Counted from the stretch's first letter, positions 48,510 through 56,000 are shown. The stretch: 64,000 nt of DNA from Aquimarina sp. BL5 (GCF_003443675.1 NZ_CP031963.1:4487501-4551500), one strand, 5' to 3'. Made by a program: numbers and translations. The notes: generated from the sequence alone by a model not told the origin.

Positions 48510-49027
48510 TGAAAAACAGTAAACATATTTTGAGCAAAGTAAAAAAGAATTTAAAAATTATTTTAATTTTACTGATTATTATAATTATAACTGTTCTATT
48601 CTATTCAGGTTACGAAAATTACAAAACAAATGAGTTGATAAGAAAGAAAAACTCCTCTTTTTCAGATGCTCATTCAAAATTTTTGCTACCTTCTGAAGGT
48701 AGTAATATAGGACAAGAATTATTAAAGGAAATTGAGAAGATAAAACTTCAAACAATTAATCAGTTTTTAGATAATAGTGAGGAAAAAATTGTTTTCAATC
48801 CCTTAAATATGGATACCCTAAGTATTACGATTTTAGGTAGTAAATATTCATATCAATCTTCCTTAGATTTGGGGTATATTGATGAGGGTTATAATCAGGT
48901 ATTAACAAAAAATGTTTTTGAATTTATTCGTGATAAAGGCATAGTTAAAATAGATATATTTAGCTTAACACCTACACCTGCGGGAGATGTTCCCTTACCT
49001 CCCGGTTATTTAACCAATGATAAATGA
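48509..49027 (+). CDS. Small membrane protein downstream of the RHS tip (immunity candidate)
   Basis: 172 residues. One strong N-terminal membrane helix (about residues 16-34, LKIILILLIIIIITVLFYSGY) then a soluble domain, so it is probably anchored in the inner membrane with the domain outside. The end TPTPAGDVPLPPGYLT is Pro-rich. The start overlaps the RHS gene stop by one base (TAATG), the typical position of an immunity gene for a C-terminal toxin. No known immunity family was recognised. The AT-rich composition equals that of the RHS tip and differs from the upstream RHS body, consistent with joint acquisition. Confidence 0.65.
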   Translation: MKNSKHILSKVKKNLKIILILLIIIIITVLFYSGYENYKTNELIRKKNSSFSDAHSKFLLPSEGSNIGQELLKEIEKIKLQTINQFLDNSEEKIVFNPLNMDTLSITILGSKYSYQSSLDLGYIDEGYNQVLTKNVFEFIRDKGIVKIDIFSLTPTPAGDVPLPPGYLTNDK

Positions 49028-49036
49028 ATCTCCCCC

Positions 49037-49064
49037 CGCTAGCGCGAGCGTCACGCTCGTGCCG
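49037..49064 (-). repeat. Left REP-like palindrome next to the RAYT gene
   Basis: CGCTAGCGCGAGCGTCACGCTCGTGCCG, reverse-complementary to the two copies on the right of the transposase gene except for two bases. Contains the GAGCG-TCA-CGCTC stem. Confidence 0.8.
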
Positions 49065-49179
49065 ATAAAGAGTGAGCGGTATGAGAAAAAAAATAAAGAA
49101 AAGGCACAATAGTAAAAGTTGTGTTCTCATGCTCGTACTAATACAGGTTAGCGGGTAAAGACAAACAATAATTATAGCT

Positions 49180-49211
49180 AAAAAGACTGTTTATAACGAC
49201 AGTCTTTTTTG
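49180..49211 (+). terminator. Terminator before the RAYT gene
   Basis: AAAAAGACTGT pairs with ACAGTCTTTTTT around eight bases; it lies between the left REP and the transposase ATG, 13 bases before it. Confidence 0.8.
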
Positions 49212-49223
49212 TATTTTGGTAGG

Positions 49224-49817
49224 ATGAGCAGAAAGTATAAATTTCATAATCCATCGGCAGCTTATTTTATAAGCTTTGCTACCGTGTATTGGATGGACGT
49301 CTTTTCACGTCAGGTTTACTTTTCTGTACTTGCAGAAAGTCTCGATTATTGTAGAAAAGAAAAAGGGATGGAAATCTATGCTTATTGCGTTATGCCAAGT
49401 CATATTCATTTACTATTTAGAGCAGCTAATGAAAACCCATCCGATCTCATAAGAGATATTAAAGGATTCACTGCTCGAAAAATGATACAGACAATACAGG
49501 AAAATCCGCAGGAAAGTAGAAAAGAATGGTTAGTATCAATGATGGGAAAAGCAGGGAAAGAAAATAGTAATGTGGTAAAATACCAGTTTTGGCAACAACA
49601 TAACAAACCTATAGAACTTTGGACAGATAAAGTGATCCAACAAAAGATAGACTATATTCATAACAATCCGGTCCAATCTGGTTTTGTAACCGATCCTGTA
49701 GATTGGAAGTATAGCAGTGCCAGAAATTATCAGGATGATCATACAGTCTTAGAAATTGATACTAATGGTTTTTTGTATGGGTTAGTAGATTCGGCACGAG
49801 CGAGACGCTCGCGCTAG
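49224..49817 (+). CDS. REP-associated tyrosine transposase (RAYT, IS200/IS605-like Y1)
   Basis: 197 residues from the ATG at 49224, preceded by GGTAGG; the TTG at 49209 lies in the terminator. The HUH motif is MPSHIHLLF and the catalytic Tyr is in KIDYIHNNPVQSGFV, both typical of RAYTs, which act on REP palindromes. Length and the small single domain fit. The last codons (AGA-CGC-TCG-CGC-TAG) are part of the right REP, so the palindrome supplies the stop codon. Flanked by inverted REP copies, which is the family signature. It separates the RHS tip/immunity genes from a lipoprotein gene. Confidence 0.92.
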   Translation: MSRKYKFHNPSAAYFISFATVYWMDVFSRQVYFSVLAESLDYCRKEKGMEIYAYCVMPSHIHLLFRAANENPSDLIRDIKGFTARKMIQTIQENPQESRKEWLVSMMGKAGKENSNVVKYQFWQQHNKPIELWTDKVIQQKIDYIHNNPVQSGFVTDPVDWKYSSARNYQDDHTVLEIDTNGFLYGLVDSARARRSR

Positions 49818-49820
49818 CAG
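49792..49820 (+). repeat. Right REP palindrome, overlapping the RAYT stop
   Basis: CGGCACGAGCG-AGA-CGCTCGCGCTAG with a perfect CGAGCG/CGCTCG stem. The TAG of the transposase lies in it (49815-49817). Confidence 0.85.
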
Positions 49821-49845
49821 AGGACTAACTAACTAATGGATAACA

Positions 49846-49870
49846 TCACGAGCGAGACGCTCGCGCTAGC
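49846..49870 (+). repeat. Third REP copy
   Basis: TCACGAGCGAGACGCTCGCGCTAGC, identical in its core to the right copy and in the same orientation, 26 bases downstream of it and 18 bases before the next gene's ATG. Confidence 0.8.
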
Positions 49871-49887
49871 AAGTAAAGCTTTAAATA

Positions 49888-50466
49888 ATGATTAAAAGAT
49901 ATATTCATATTACAACGATTTTATTGTTCACTTTTCTATCATGTAAAAGTCAGGATGTCATAATTTTAGAATCTCTAAATAGGGAACTGACACATATTAT
50001 TAATGAGGATAATGAGATAAATAAGGTTAATAGAGATAATATTGAAGCACGACAAAAAGCTCTTTCAGATATTATAGAACTTAGAAAAGAGTTCTTTTCG
50101 AAGGTTAATTTAGAAAAATCAGAATTTAAATTAATTGAAACGAATCGCATTAATAAATCTTACACTGGAGTTATTCTAGTAGATGATAGTGATGTTTTCG
50201 TTTTTTCTAAAAAAGAAGGAAAATCTACATTCCAACAAACAAATCTAGATGATTATACAGCGAATAATCCTAATGATATTAACTTGTATATTTTTAAAAA
50301 ACTAAATGAAGAGAAATTGGATCAGTTAGTTGCTATAAGTAAAAAAGCAAGAAATCATCATGGAGAAACTTTAATAATAACAACATCAGAAAAGGGTAAA
50401 GTAGCTTCCAATATTATGAATACTTTTTTTATACAAGATGATCAAGGCAAACTAATACATTGGTAG
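49888..50466 (+). CDS. Lipoprotein of unknown function
   Basis: 192 residues. Signal with lipobox FLSCKS (Cys ~19). The mature part is helical at first (IILESLNRELTHIINEDNEINKVNRDNIEARQK), then beta-rich with charged segments. I do not recognise a family. It lies just after the RAYT and its REPs, so it could belong to the RHS tip module (a second immunity-type or accessory protein) or be unrelated. AT-rich composition like the RHS tip. A terminator follows at 50549. Confidence 0.55.
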   Translation: MIKRYIHITTILLFTFLSCKSQDVIILESLNRELTHIINEDNEINKVNRDNIEARQKALSDIIELRKEFFSKVNLEKSEFKLIETNRINKSYTGVILVDDSDVFVFSKKEGKSTFQQTNLDDYTANNPNDINLYIFKKLNEEKLDQLVAISKKARNHHGETLIITTSEKGKVASNIMNTFFIQDDQGKLIHW

Positions 50467-50474
50467 AAACCCAG

Positions 50475-50516
50475 ATCGCTTGGATGCGATGGCGCGGAAA
50501 TGTTTTCCGTGACGCG
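50475..50516. repeat. REP-like palindrome pair
   Basis: ATCGC-TTGG-AT-GCGAT is followed by CGCGGAAATG TTTTCCGTGACGCG (stem CGGAAA/TTTCCG with outer CGCG). Both lie directly after the lipoprotein stop and before its terminator. Different in sequence from the RAYT REPs. Confidence 0.5.
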
Positions 50517-50548
50517 TATGAGTAAGCGATAAGAATAAGAAATAGTAT

Positions 50549-50588
50549 AAAAACAGTCATGTCTTTAAAATGATATGGCTGTTTTTTT
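50549..50588 (+). terminator. Terminator after the lipoprotein gene
   Basis: AAAACAGTCAT and ATGGCTGTTTT pair with interior mismatches, followed by a run of T; about 80 bases beyond the stop. Confidence 0.6.
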
Positions 50589-50623
50589 ACGATAATGTTT
50601 AATGTTCTTAATAATGATTTACC

Positions 50624-50720
50624 GCACAGATTGCAAATCTGCGCTATCTGGATCAGCTAAGAATATCGGACTTCGAGAGCACTTCGACACTTATCCACCT
50701 GCGGCGGAAGCTCAGTGTTA
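50624..50720. repeat. Composite of dispersed repeats
   Basis: 50624-50644 is a palindrome (CAGATT-GCA-AATCTG with GC flanks). 50681-50720 reads ACTTCGACACTTATCCACC then CTGCGGCGGAAGCTCAGTG; its reverse complement matches the element at 53141-53177 with a few changes. This shows that a repeat family occurs in both orientations. Confidence 0.65.
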
Positions 50721-50722
50721 CA

Positions 50723-50840
50723 CCTCAGTCCTCGCTTGGTATTACGGTATAGCTATTATACGTTTCCGAAAGGTGAGGCTCTCTAACCTTGAGTTTACCG
50801 GGCTTCGAGAGCCTCAACCCTCGTTTACTGTCTCGTCCTA
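50723..50840. repeat. Diverged copy of the 90-base repeat
   Basis: CCTCAGTCCTCGCTTGGTAT to GGTGAGGCTCTC resembles the units at 39166 and 39256; a second partial unit starts at 50812, 89 bases later. The inverted arms are more degraded than at 39 kb. Confidence 0.65.
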
Positions 50841-50939
50841 AAAAAGTTTAAATATTTTACATTAATCCTAAAATAGCTTTACAATCCAGTGTAACTAATG
50901 ATTGAATTTTAACATTTCCATAACTAAAATCCCTTGAAA

Positions 50940-51240
50940 ATCCTCAAAACCTACTATGATAAGTTGGGAGGGTGTACTTATATAAGTGGGTATCCAAACA
51001 TAAAACAATTACTTAGAGGACTTATGATAGTGGGTACTCTTGTGTGAAAGCTCGGCTTTGGGTACTCCCAAGAAAGTATAGGGGTATTTCAAACAGAAGC
51101 ATTACTAGGTATAAACAGAAGTGCCACTTGTGTTGGAACTAAGTGCTACTTCCCTCAGAGCTCGGTGTATCCTGTGTTTGAAATACCCTCTAGGTAGTCC
51201 GTAGCTATGGAGAGGGTACTTCGTAAGTACCCCTAAATAA
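50940..51240 (+). other. Gene-free stretch with competing hairpins, possible structured RNA
   Basis: No reading frame over 60 codons. Seen: a 14-base perfect pair GGGTATTTCAAACA (51082-51095) with TGTTTGAAATACCC (51175-51188); inside it GAAGT-GC-CACTT with AAGTG-CT-ACTTC (51118-51152). The stem base TACCCTCT (51184-51191) can alternatively pair with AGAGGGTA (51211-51218), which overlaps another perfect hairpin GGGTACTT-CGT-AAGTACCC (51214-51232). A further hairpin AAAGC-TCG-GCTTT lies at 51047-51059, and GGGTACTC occurs twice at 51032 and 51060. A structured RNA or a decayed element are both possible. Confidence 0.4.
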
Positions 51241-51600
51241 TTAAGAATTGTTAATTTTTTAACAAGCACAGCGTGATTTCATTGTTCTACAAGTATATAA
51301 AACTTCTCTTAGACGCCAAGCGCGGTCATAGAGCGAATAAGAGCAGAAAATAGATTTTCTATAGTTGTTAAAATCTATATTTTTTATTTTTTTAACAGTT
51401 TATTTTATTAAGGATCAGTACATTGTCTAATGTAACACAAATTGAGTACAATTAGTGCTATGGGGATAGCATCATCGTAACTTTTACAAAATATAAATGC
51501 ATTTGTTTATAATAACACGGTAAACAAGGGTGCTTTGTAATACGTAATTATTTGGTAAAAGTTAGATGTACGTTGTACAAGATCAACAAAAAAGTAATTA
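51241..51600. other. AT-rich upstream region of the PD40 gene
   Basis: About 360 bases with no supported gene. Holds the promoter of the PD40 gene, but I could not place one. No repeats noted. Confidence 0.5.
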
Positions 51601-52779
51601 ATGACATTGCAAAAAAACCTTTTGGGGCTGGTTTTTTTCTTTTTTCTGAATTCAACATTTTCTCAACAAAAGCCATTGGCAATTGCTAATGAAACTCCAT
51701 ATGAGTATGCTTTTGTAGAAACGGCCAACGTATATCAAAATATAGCTACAGATGCAGCTAATGTATCAACCATTCCTAAGGAGCGAAAAGAACCGAAAGT
51801 TTATGATTTTCTGTCCGGTCGATCGATATCTACTCATGATGGCACGGCAAATTTTATAGTAGAATCCTTGCGGATAAACTCTAAAAATTCTGATTATGCG
51901 CCTAGTTTTTATAAAGGGGAACTTGTATTTGCTTCTTCTAGAAATAGAAAATCTATGTCCGTGATACTGCAGGAGCATACCAATGAACCTTTTCTGGATT
52001 TGTACACAACCAGCAAAAATATCGCTAATAAGGGAATATCAAGATTAAAAGGCGCTGTTAATACTAAGTTTCACGAATCTTCTGCTGCTTTTAGTCCGGA
52101 TGGAAAAACGGTGTACTTTACCAGAAATAACTATTCTAAAAGAAAGTTTAAAAGAAATACAAAAGGCTGCGTATTATTAAAAATATACAAGGCAGACTAT
52201 GATAATGGTAAATGGAGAAATGTAAAAGAGTTACCGTTTAATAGTGATGAATATTCTACAGCGCATCCTGCTTTGTCACCTGATGGAAAATTCTTGTACT
52301 TTGCCAGTGATATGCCAGGCAGTTACGGTCAGTCTGATATTTATGTCGTAGCGATTCATGATGATGGAAGTTATGGTACTCCAGAAAATTTAGGAAGTTT
52401 GATTAACTCTCCAGGTAGAGAAACATTTCCTTTTGTAAGTGATAAAGGAACCTTATTTTTTACCAGTGATGGACACCTAGGTTTTGGCGGCTTGGATATT
52501 TTTATGGTTTTGCCCGAGGGACAAAGAGACTGGGCAGTTTATAATATGGGAGCTCCCATTAATAGTCCTAAAGATGATTTTACTTTTATCATCAGCGAAG
52601 AAAATAACATGGGATACTTTGCTAGTAACCGTGATGGAGGAAAAGGAGGTGATGATATATACGGATTTAAGCAGCTGGTTCCATTAAGAGAGTATCGCAA
52701 TTCGATGCCAGAAATCAAACGAAAAATCAAAAGACATTTAGAAATAAAACCGGCGGCAGAAGCAATCACTACTTTTTAA
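51601..52779 (+). CDS. PD40 beta-propeller protein without the usual OmpA domain
   Basis: 392 residues, signal peptide ending STFSQQ. The repeats SAAFSPDGKTVYFTRN, HPALSPDGKFLYFASDMPGSYGQSDIY, SDKGTLFFTSDGHLGFGGLDIF and ENNMGYFASNRDGGKGGDDIYGF are WD40-like (PD40) blades seen in the Flavobacterial OmpA-family proteins that follow PorP/SprF genes. Those proteins continue for ~250 residues with a carboxypeptidase-regulatory-like and an OmpA domain; here the frame stops about 30 residues after the last blade. It is either a truncated gene or a short family variant. The stop is followed by a hairpin at 52815. Confidence 0.85.
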   Translation: MTLQKNLLGLVFFFFLNSTFSQQKPLAIANETPYEYAFVETANVYQNIATDAANVSTIPKERKEPKVYDFLSGRSISTHDGTANFIVESLRINSKNSDYAPSFYKGELVFASSRNRKSMSVILQEHTNEPFLDLYTTSKNIANKGISRLKGAVNTKFHESSAAFSPDGKTVYFTRNNYSKRKFKRNTKGCVLLKIYKADYDNGKWRNVKELPFNSDEYSTAHPALSPDGKFLYFASDMPGSYGQSDIYVVAIHDDGSYGTPENLGSLINSPGRETFPFVSDKGTLFFTSDGHLGFGGLDIFMVLPEGQRDWAVYNMGAPINSPKDDFTFIISEENNMGYFASNRDGGKGGDDIYGFKQLVPLREYRNSMPEIKRKIKRHLEIKPAAEAITTF

Positions 52780-52814
52780 AAGGTAATGGGTAAGTAAATA
52801 AGATGTTTGCTAAA

Positions 52815-52841
52815 TTTTAACAGGGTATTTTTCTGTTAAAT
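52815..52841. terminator. Hairpin after the PD40 gene
   Basis: TTTAACAG and CTGTTAAA are perfect eight-base arms around a nine-base loop (GGTATTTTT). It lies 36 bases beyond the PD40 stop and about 70 before the small peptide gene. Confidence 0.6.
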
Positions 52842-52910
52842 AATATTAATTAACATATAGTAATTCGATAAACATAATATCTTGGTTTCATTAACCTTAA
52901 AAAATATATT

Positions 52911-53108
52911 ATGTTCAAAAACATTTCAAAAATTAGCGGTATTCAGGTGCTAAACAAGTCAGTACAAAAAGGCATTAACGGTGGATCTTTTTACGGAGAT
53001 GGATATGGAGAATGCCCAACACCTAATTCTTTTTTCTGTGGAGTTCCTGGTCATATATGTTGTAATGGCTTATGTGTATTACCAGAACATCCGGCTTGTG
53101 GTTTTTAG
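52911..53108 (+). CDS. Double-glycine-leader peptide with six-cysteine knottin-like core
   Basis: 65 residues. The first 25 (MFKNISKISGIQVLNKSV and QKGINGG) match the Bacteroidetes double-glycine leader pattern (MxKNIS... K-x-x-Q-K-x-I-NGG); cleavage after Gly25 would be by a C39-type peptidase ABC exporter. The 40-residue core has six Cys in the order C-x7-C-x6-CC-x3-C-x7-C, the C-C-CC-C-C framework typical of inhibitor cystine knots. No transporter or C39 peptidase is in the window. Function unknown: bacteriocin, signal or protease inhibitor are possible. The leader and start are well supported; the fold is inference. Confidence 0.8.
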   Translation: MFKNISKISGIQVLNKSVQKGINGGSFYGDGYGECPTPNSFFCGVPGHICCNGLCVLPEHPACGF

Positions 53109-53133
53109 TAAATAGTATCTAAAAAATCTAGTT

Positions 53134-53226
53134 ATTGTCGTACTGAGCTTCCTCCAGATGCGGACAAGTGTCGAAGTTATGGATGTTTTCATTTCAATAT
53201 ATCTTCGGTGGGCTCAGTATGACAAT
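53134..53226. repeat. Inverted-repeat element (REP/MITE-like)
   Basis: ATTGTCGTACTGAGC and GCTCAGTATGACAAT are 15-base arms with one mismatch, 93 bases overall, starting 26 bases after the peptide gene's stop. The part 53141-53177 matches the reverse complement of 50681-50720. Confidence 0.7.
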
Positions 53227-53283
53227 TCTAAGTTTTTAAAACTTTTTAGAGACTTTCTCTACTTTTTGTGTACGCTTAATTAT

Positions 53284-54168
53284 TTAAAGAGAGTTCTTTA
53301 ACTCTTGAATTTTGATATTTATTTTTTCGTTTTTTTGAAATTTTAATGAACGCTCATAATTGATAATTGCATCAGTTATATTTTCAGTAATTACCAATTT
53401 ATTGGCTAAGCTTACATAAGCATCGGCTTCTTTAGGAAATAATAGTGTATTAAACTTCAATATTTCTATAGCATCTTTTTCTTTACCCGCAAAGAACAAA
53501 ACATTCGCATAGGTATTTAATTCATATAAACTTTCAGAAATAAGACTGAATTCATTTAACAGGTTTTCAGAATTCTTGGATAAATAATCTGTTCCTTGTG
53601 TTTCAATAATAGTATGTATTTTGGTTACAGATACATAGTTTGGAGTATAATTTCCGGATAGGATATCTTTAATATCTTTTTCGATGGTAGTTTTTGGAGA
53701 TTCTACAATACGATGTACTTCTTTGCCATCTTTATAGAAAATAAAAGTAGGTACCCTATGAATGTTTAATCCTTCTTGTTCGCCTCCGACACTTTGTTTG
53801 TAATGTTCTCGATCAGATGCTACTGCAATAGTAGTGACTCTGTTTAATGGGAAATTGGCTTCGTTTAGTGTTTTATAAAATTTTGGAACCTCTCTTTTGC
53901 TATCTCCACACCAAGTACCCATAAAAATTTTGATTGTATATGCTTGTATGTTGGTTTTGATATCATTGATAATAGTTTTTTTGGGCACGTAGGATTCATA
54001 ATTTTTAGAAAACCATTCGTTATAAGGGGCTGTGTTTAGTTTTTCGAAATTAATTTTTCCGGTAAGGTTGGCAGTGCCTTTAGCATTAACGATTTCTTGA
54101 TTAAATGTCTGCGAAAATGTATGGTTAGTAATTAGAAAAAGGATCAATAAATGTATCGTTGTTTTCAT
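53284..54168 (-). CDS. Secreted thioredoxin-like protein with WCGDS motif
   Basis: 294 residues, signal peptide ending TFSQT. Thioredoxin-like domain at about residues 60-175: MGTWCGDSKREVPKF holds a single active-site Cys (WCGDS instead of WCxxC), VPTFIFYKDGKEVHR holds the cis-Pro. The region from ~180 (LSKNSENLLNEF, ELNTYANVLFFAGKEKDAIEI) is TPR-like. Single-Cys thioredoxins cannot do the usual two-Cys exchange alone, so a role in reduction by glutathione-like thiols or in chaperoning is possible. Periplasmic. Confidence 0.8.
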   Translation of the reverse strand: MKTTIHLLILFLITNHTFSQTFNQEIVNAKGTANLTGKINFEKLNTAPYNEWFSKNYESYVPKKTIINDIKTNIQAYTIKIFMGTWCGDSKREVPKFYKTLNEANFPLNRVTTIAVASDREHYKQSVGGEQEGLNIHRVPTFIFYKDGKEVHRIVESPKTTIEKDIKDILSGNYTPNYVSVTKIHTIIETQGTDYLSKNSENLLNEFSLISESLYELNTYANVLFFAGKEKDAIEILKFNTLLFPKEADAYVSLANKLVITENITDAIINYERSLKFQKNEKINIKIQELKNSL

Positions 54169-54294
54169 TAAAATAGAATTAGAATGGATATAATATTTTG
54201 TTTGAAGAGAGGTAGCATCAACCCAAGTTTATAGGTGCTTTGGAAAACAATCCTAAAACTCAGGCCGAATGAGTAACAAAAATTTGTTTTTGTT

Positions 54295-54786
54295 TTATTT
54301 GCTTATTGGAGCTCCGCTTACGAGGCTTTTAGCTTTAGGAGTTACCATAGCTTTGATTTTTAGGATATGCTTTCCGGCGGTTGTATTGGTGGTGATGGTC
54401 ACTTGCTTGTTTTGTGCGTTGGGTTTTCCATTGGTATTAAAAGCAACTCGCATTTCTTTAGTTTCGCCAGGAGCGATAGGTTGCTTAGGCCAATCAGAAA
54501 CTGTACAGCCACAACTTCCTTTGGCGTTCACAATTACTAAAGGAGCATTACCTGTATTGGTAAATGAAAATGTATGTTTTAGAATGTCTCCTTCGGTAAC
54601 GGTACCAAAATCAAATTTAGTTTCTGCAAAAGTCATTATAGGAACCGCTGTTTTTGTTTCTGAAGCAGGATCACCTTTCATAGCGATTGTTGTGGCGTCA
54701 TTATTTTCTTTTGTTTGATGTGTACAAGAAACCATAAAGCCTGAGGCAATCATAAGTAGTATTAAAAATGTGTTTACTTTTTTCAT
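54295..54786 (-). CDS. DUF1573-family lipoprotein
   Basis: 163 residues. Lipoprotein signal (FMVSCTH, Cys ~21). The mature part has FDFGTVTEGDILKHTFSFTNTGNAPLVI, then SCGCT, DWPKQPIAPGETKEMRVAFNT, the diagnostic DUF1573 pattern (an immunoglobulin-like fold). Function unknown; the conserved SCGCT pair of Cys could bind metal or form a disulfide. Located between the thioredoxin-like and LuxR genes on the same strand. Confidence 0.92.
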   Translation of the reverse strand: MKKVNTFLILLMIASGFMVSCTHQTKENNDATTIAMKGDPASETKTAVPIMTFAETKFDFGTVTEGDILKHTFSFTNTGNAPLVIVNAKGSCGCTVSDWPKQPIAPGETKEMRVAFNTNGKPNAQNKQVTITTNTTAGKHILKIKAMVTPKAKSLVSGAPISK

Positions 54787-54935
54787 GTCTTTTAATTTTT
54801 TAGTTAATAATTTTTGAATTTTGATTCTGAACCAAAACTCTAGACATGTGAATAAAAAAGCAATGAAAGTGAGGTGGAAAAAGGGACTAGACCCCCGATG
54901 GAAATTTATATTTGGTTAGAAAAAAATAATAGAAA

Positions 54936-56000
54936 TCATTTATTCTTATATAGTGTTTTTGCCTCGTCGCGGCTTTCTACATCTATTTTCTTATATAAGT
55001 TATTAATATGTGTTTTTATAGTACTAACACTTAAGAACAGTAATGAAGCGATTTCTTTATTGGTCTTATCCTGTAGAATTAAATCCAGTATTTTTCTTTC
55101 CTGTTGGGTAAGTTTTTTTTCGGTTAGCTGATGAGAATCTCTGTGTTTTCTTAATTTTTGAAACAGAAAAACATTTAATAATCCAGATAGTATTAATAAT
55201 GCAATTATGATCCATAACCAATATGAGGAGCTTTCTTTGGAGGTGATTTCTACAGAAAATTTATCAGCGGCCAATTCCGTTTTGTATTGCTGAACATAAG
55301 GACTGTCTGGATACTTGTTTTTTAATCGATCTAATAAAGCATCGTAATACGTGTTCTGTTTTAGATCCTGTAGGTAATAGGTATATAGATTGTTGGATTT
55401 GTTAGATAGAAATGAATAAATATATAATTCTGTTAAGGGTTCATTTTGGTTTTTACCATATTCTTGTAATGTGCGAAACCATTTTTTTGAGTTTACTTTT
55501 CTGTTCGCCTCACTTCTATAAGAACTAAAAGCATACCGCATGTTTTCTATTATAGAATCGACCTTAAGAAAGGTATTACTGCGTTCGTTTGTAGAAACTA
55601 CTTCACAAAACACTTCTTCCTCTACAGTAAAAGGTAGTGAGATCGTATCTTGATTTTTGGCGATAAAAAGAATTTCTTTACTATTAAGACATATTCCATT
55701 AAAATGAATAGCTTCTTTGTCTTCTTCAGAACAATTTTCGGTATGAATGCGATATATTCTATTCTGAGACGGAAGATTATTTTCAGTAAATACAAAATAG
55801 CCTGTAGAATCCGGAACTACTTTTTGGATAATTTGTTCTGGATAGATACCAGACATTTTTCTATAATCTTCTATCAGTGATAAATAAATAGTATTGTCTT
55901 TAGTATTATTGTCTATAAAACCAGAAAATTTATATTGACTCCACAATGCAGGAGAACAAATCAAGAAAGAGATACATAGAATAGTTTTTATCCATTTCAT
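54936..56000 (-). CDS. Membrane-tethered LuxR-family regulator
   Basis: 354 residues. A signal peptide (ALWSQY) leads to a periplasmic domain of ~230 residues with beta-rich start YKFSGFIDNNTKDNTIYLSL (similar in pattern to DUF4369 domains of thioredoxin-type proteins, a guess), then one membrane helix (YWLWIIIALLILSGLLNVFLF, about residues 260-280) and a cytoplasmic LuxR-type HTH at the C-terminus (TQQERKILDLILQDKTNKEIASLLFLSVSTIKTHINNLYKKI). It is a one-component regulator that could sense a periplasmic signal and bind DNA from the membrane. Upstream of the DUF1573 and thioredoxin genes, which may be its targets. Confidence 0.88.
   Translation of the reverse strand: MKWIKTILCISFLICSPALWSQYKFSGFIDNNTKDNTIYLSLIEDYRKMSGIYPEQIIQKVVPDSTGYFVFTENNLPSQNRIYRIHTENCSEEDKEAIHFNGICLNSKEILFIAKNQDTISLPFTVEEEVFCEVVSTNERSNTFLKVDSIIENMRYAFSSYRSEANRKVNSKKWFRTLQEYGKNQNEPLTELYIYSFLSNKSNNLYTYYLQDLKQNTYYDALLDRLKNKYPDSPYVQQYKTELAADKFSVEITSKESSSYWLWIIIALLILSGLLNVFLFQKLRKHRDSHQLTEKKLTQQERKILDLILQDKTNKEIASLLFLSVSTIKTHINNLYKKIDVESRDEAKTLYKNK

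Noticed and set aside
50602..50841. 79-residue frame in the repeat cluster
   Set aside because: It is composed entirely of dispersed repeats (palindrome, ACTTCGACAC element, 90-base repeat) and has no ribosome binding site; reading through repeats explains the open frame.
54269..54718. 149-residue plus-strand frame over the DUF1573 gene
   Set aside because: Antisense of a clear DUF1573 gene with lipobox and the SCGCT motif; the frame has no family features.
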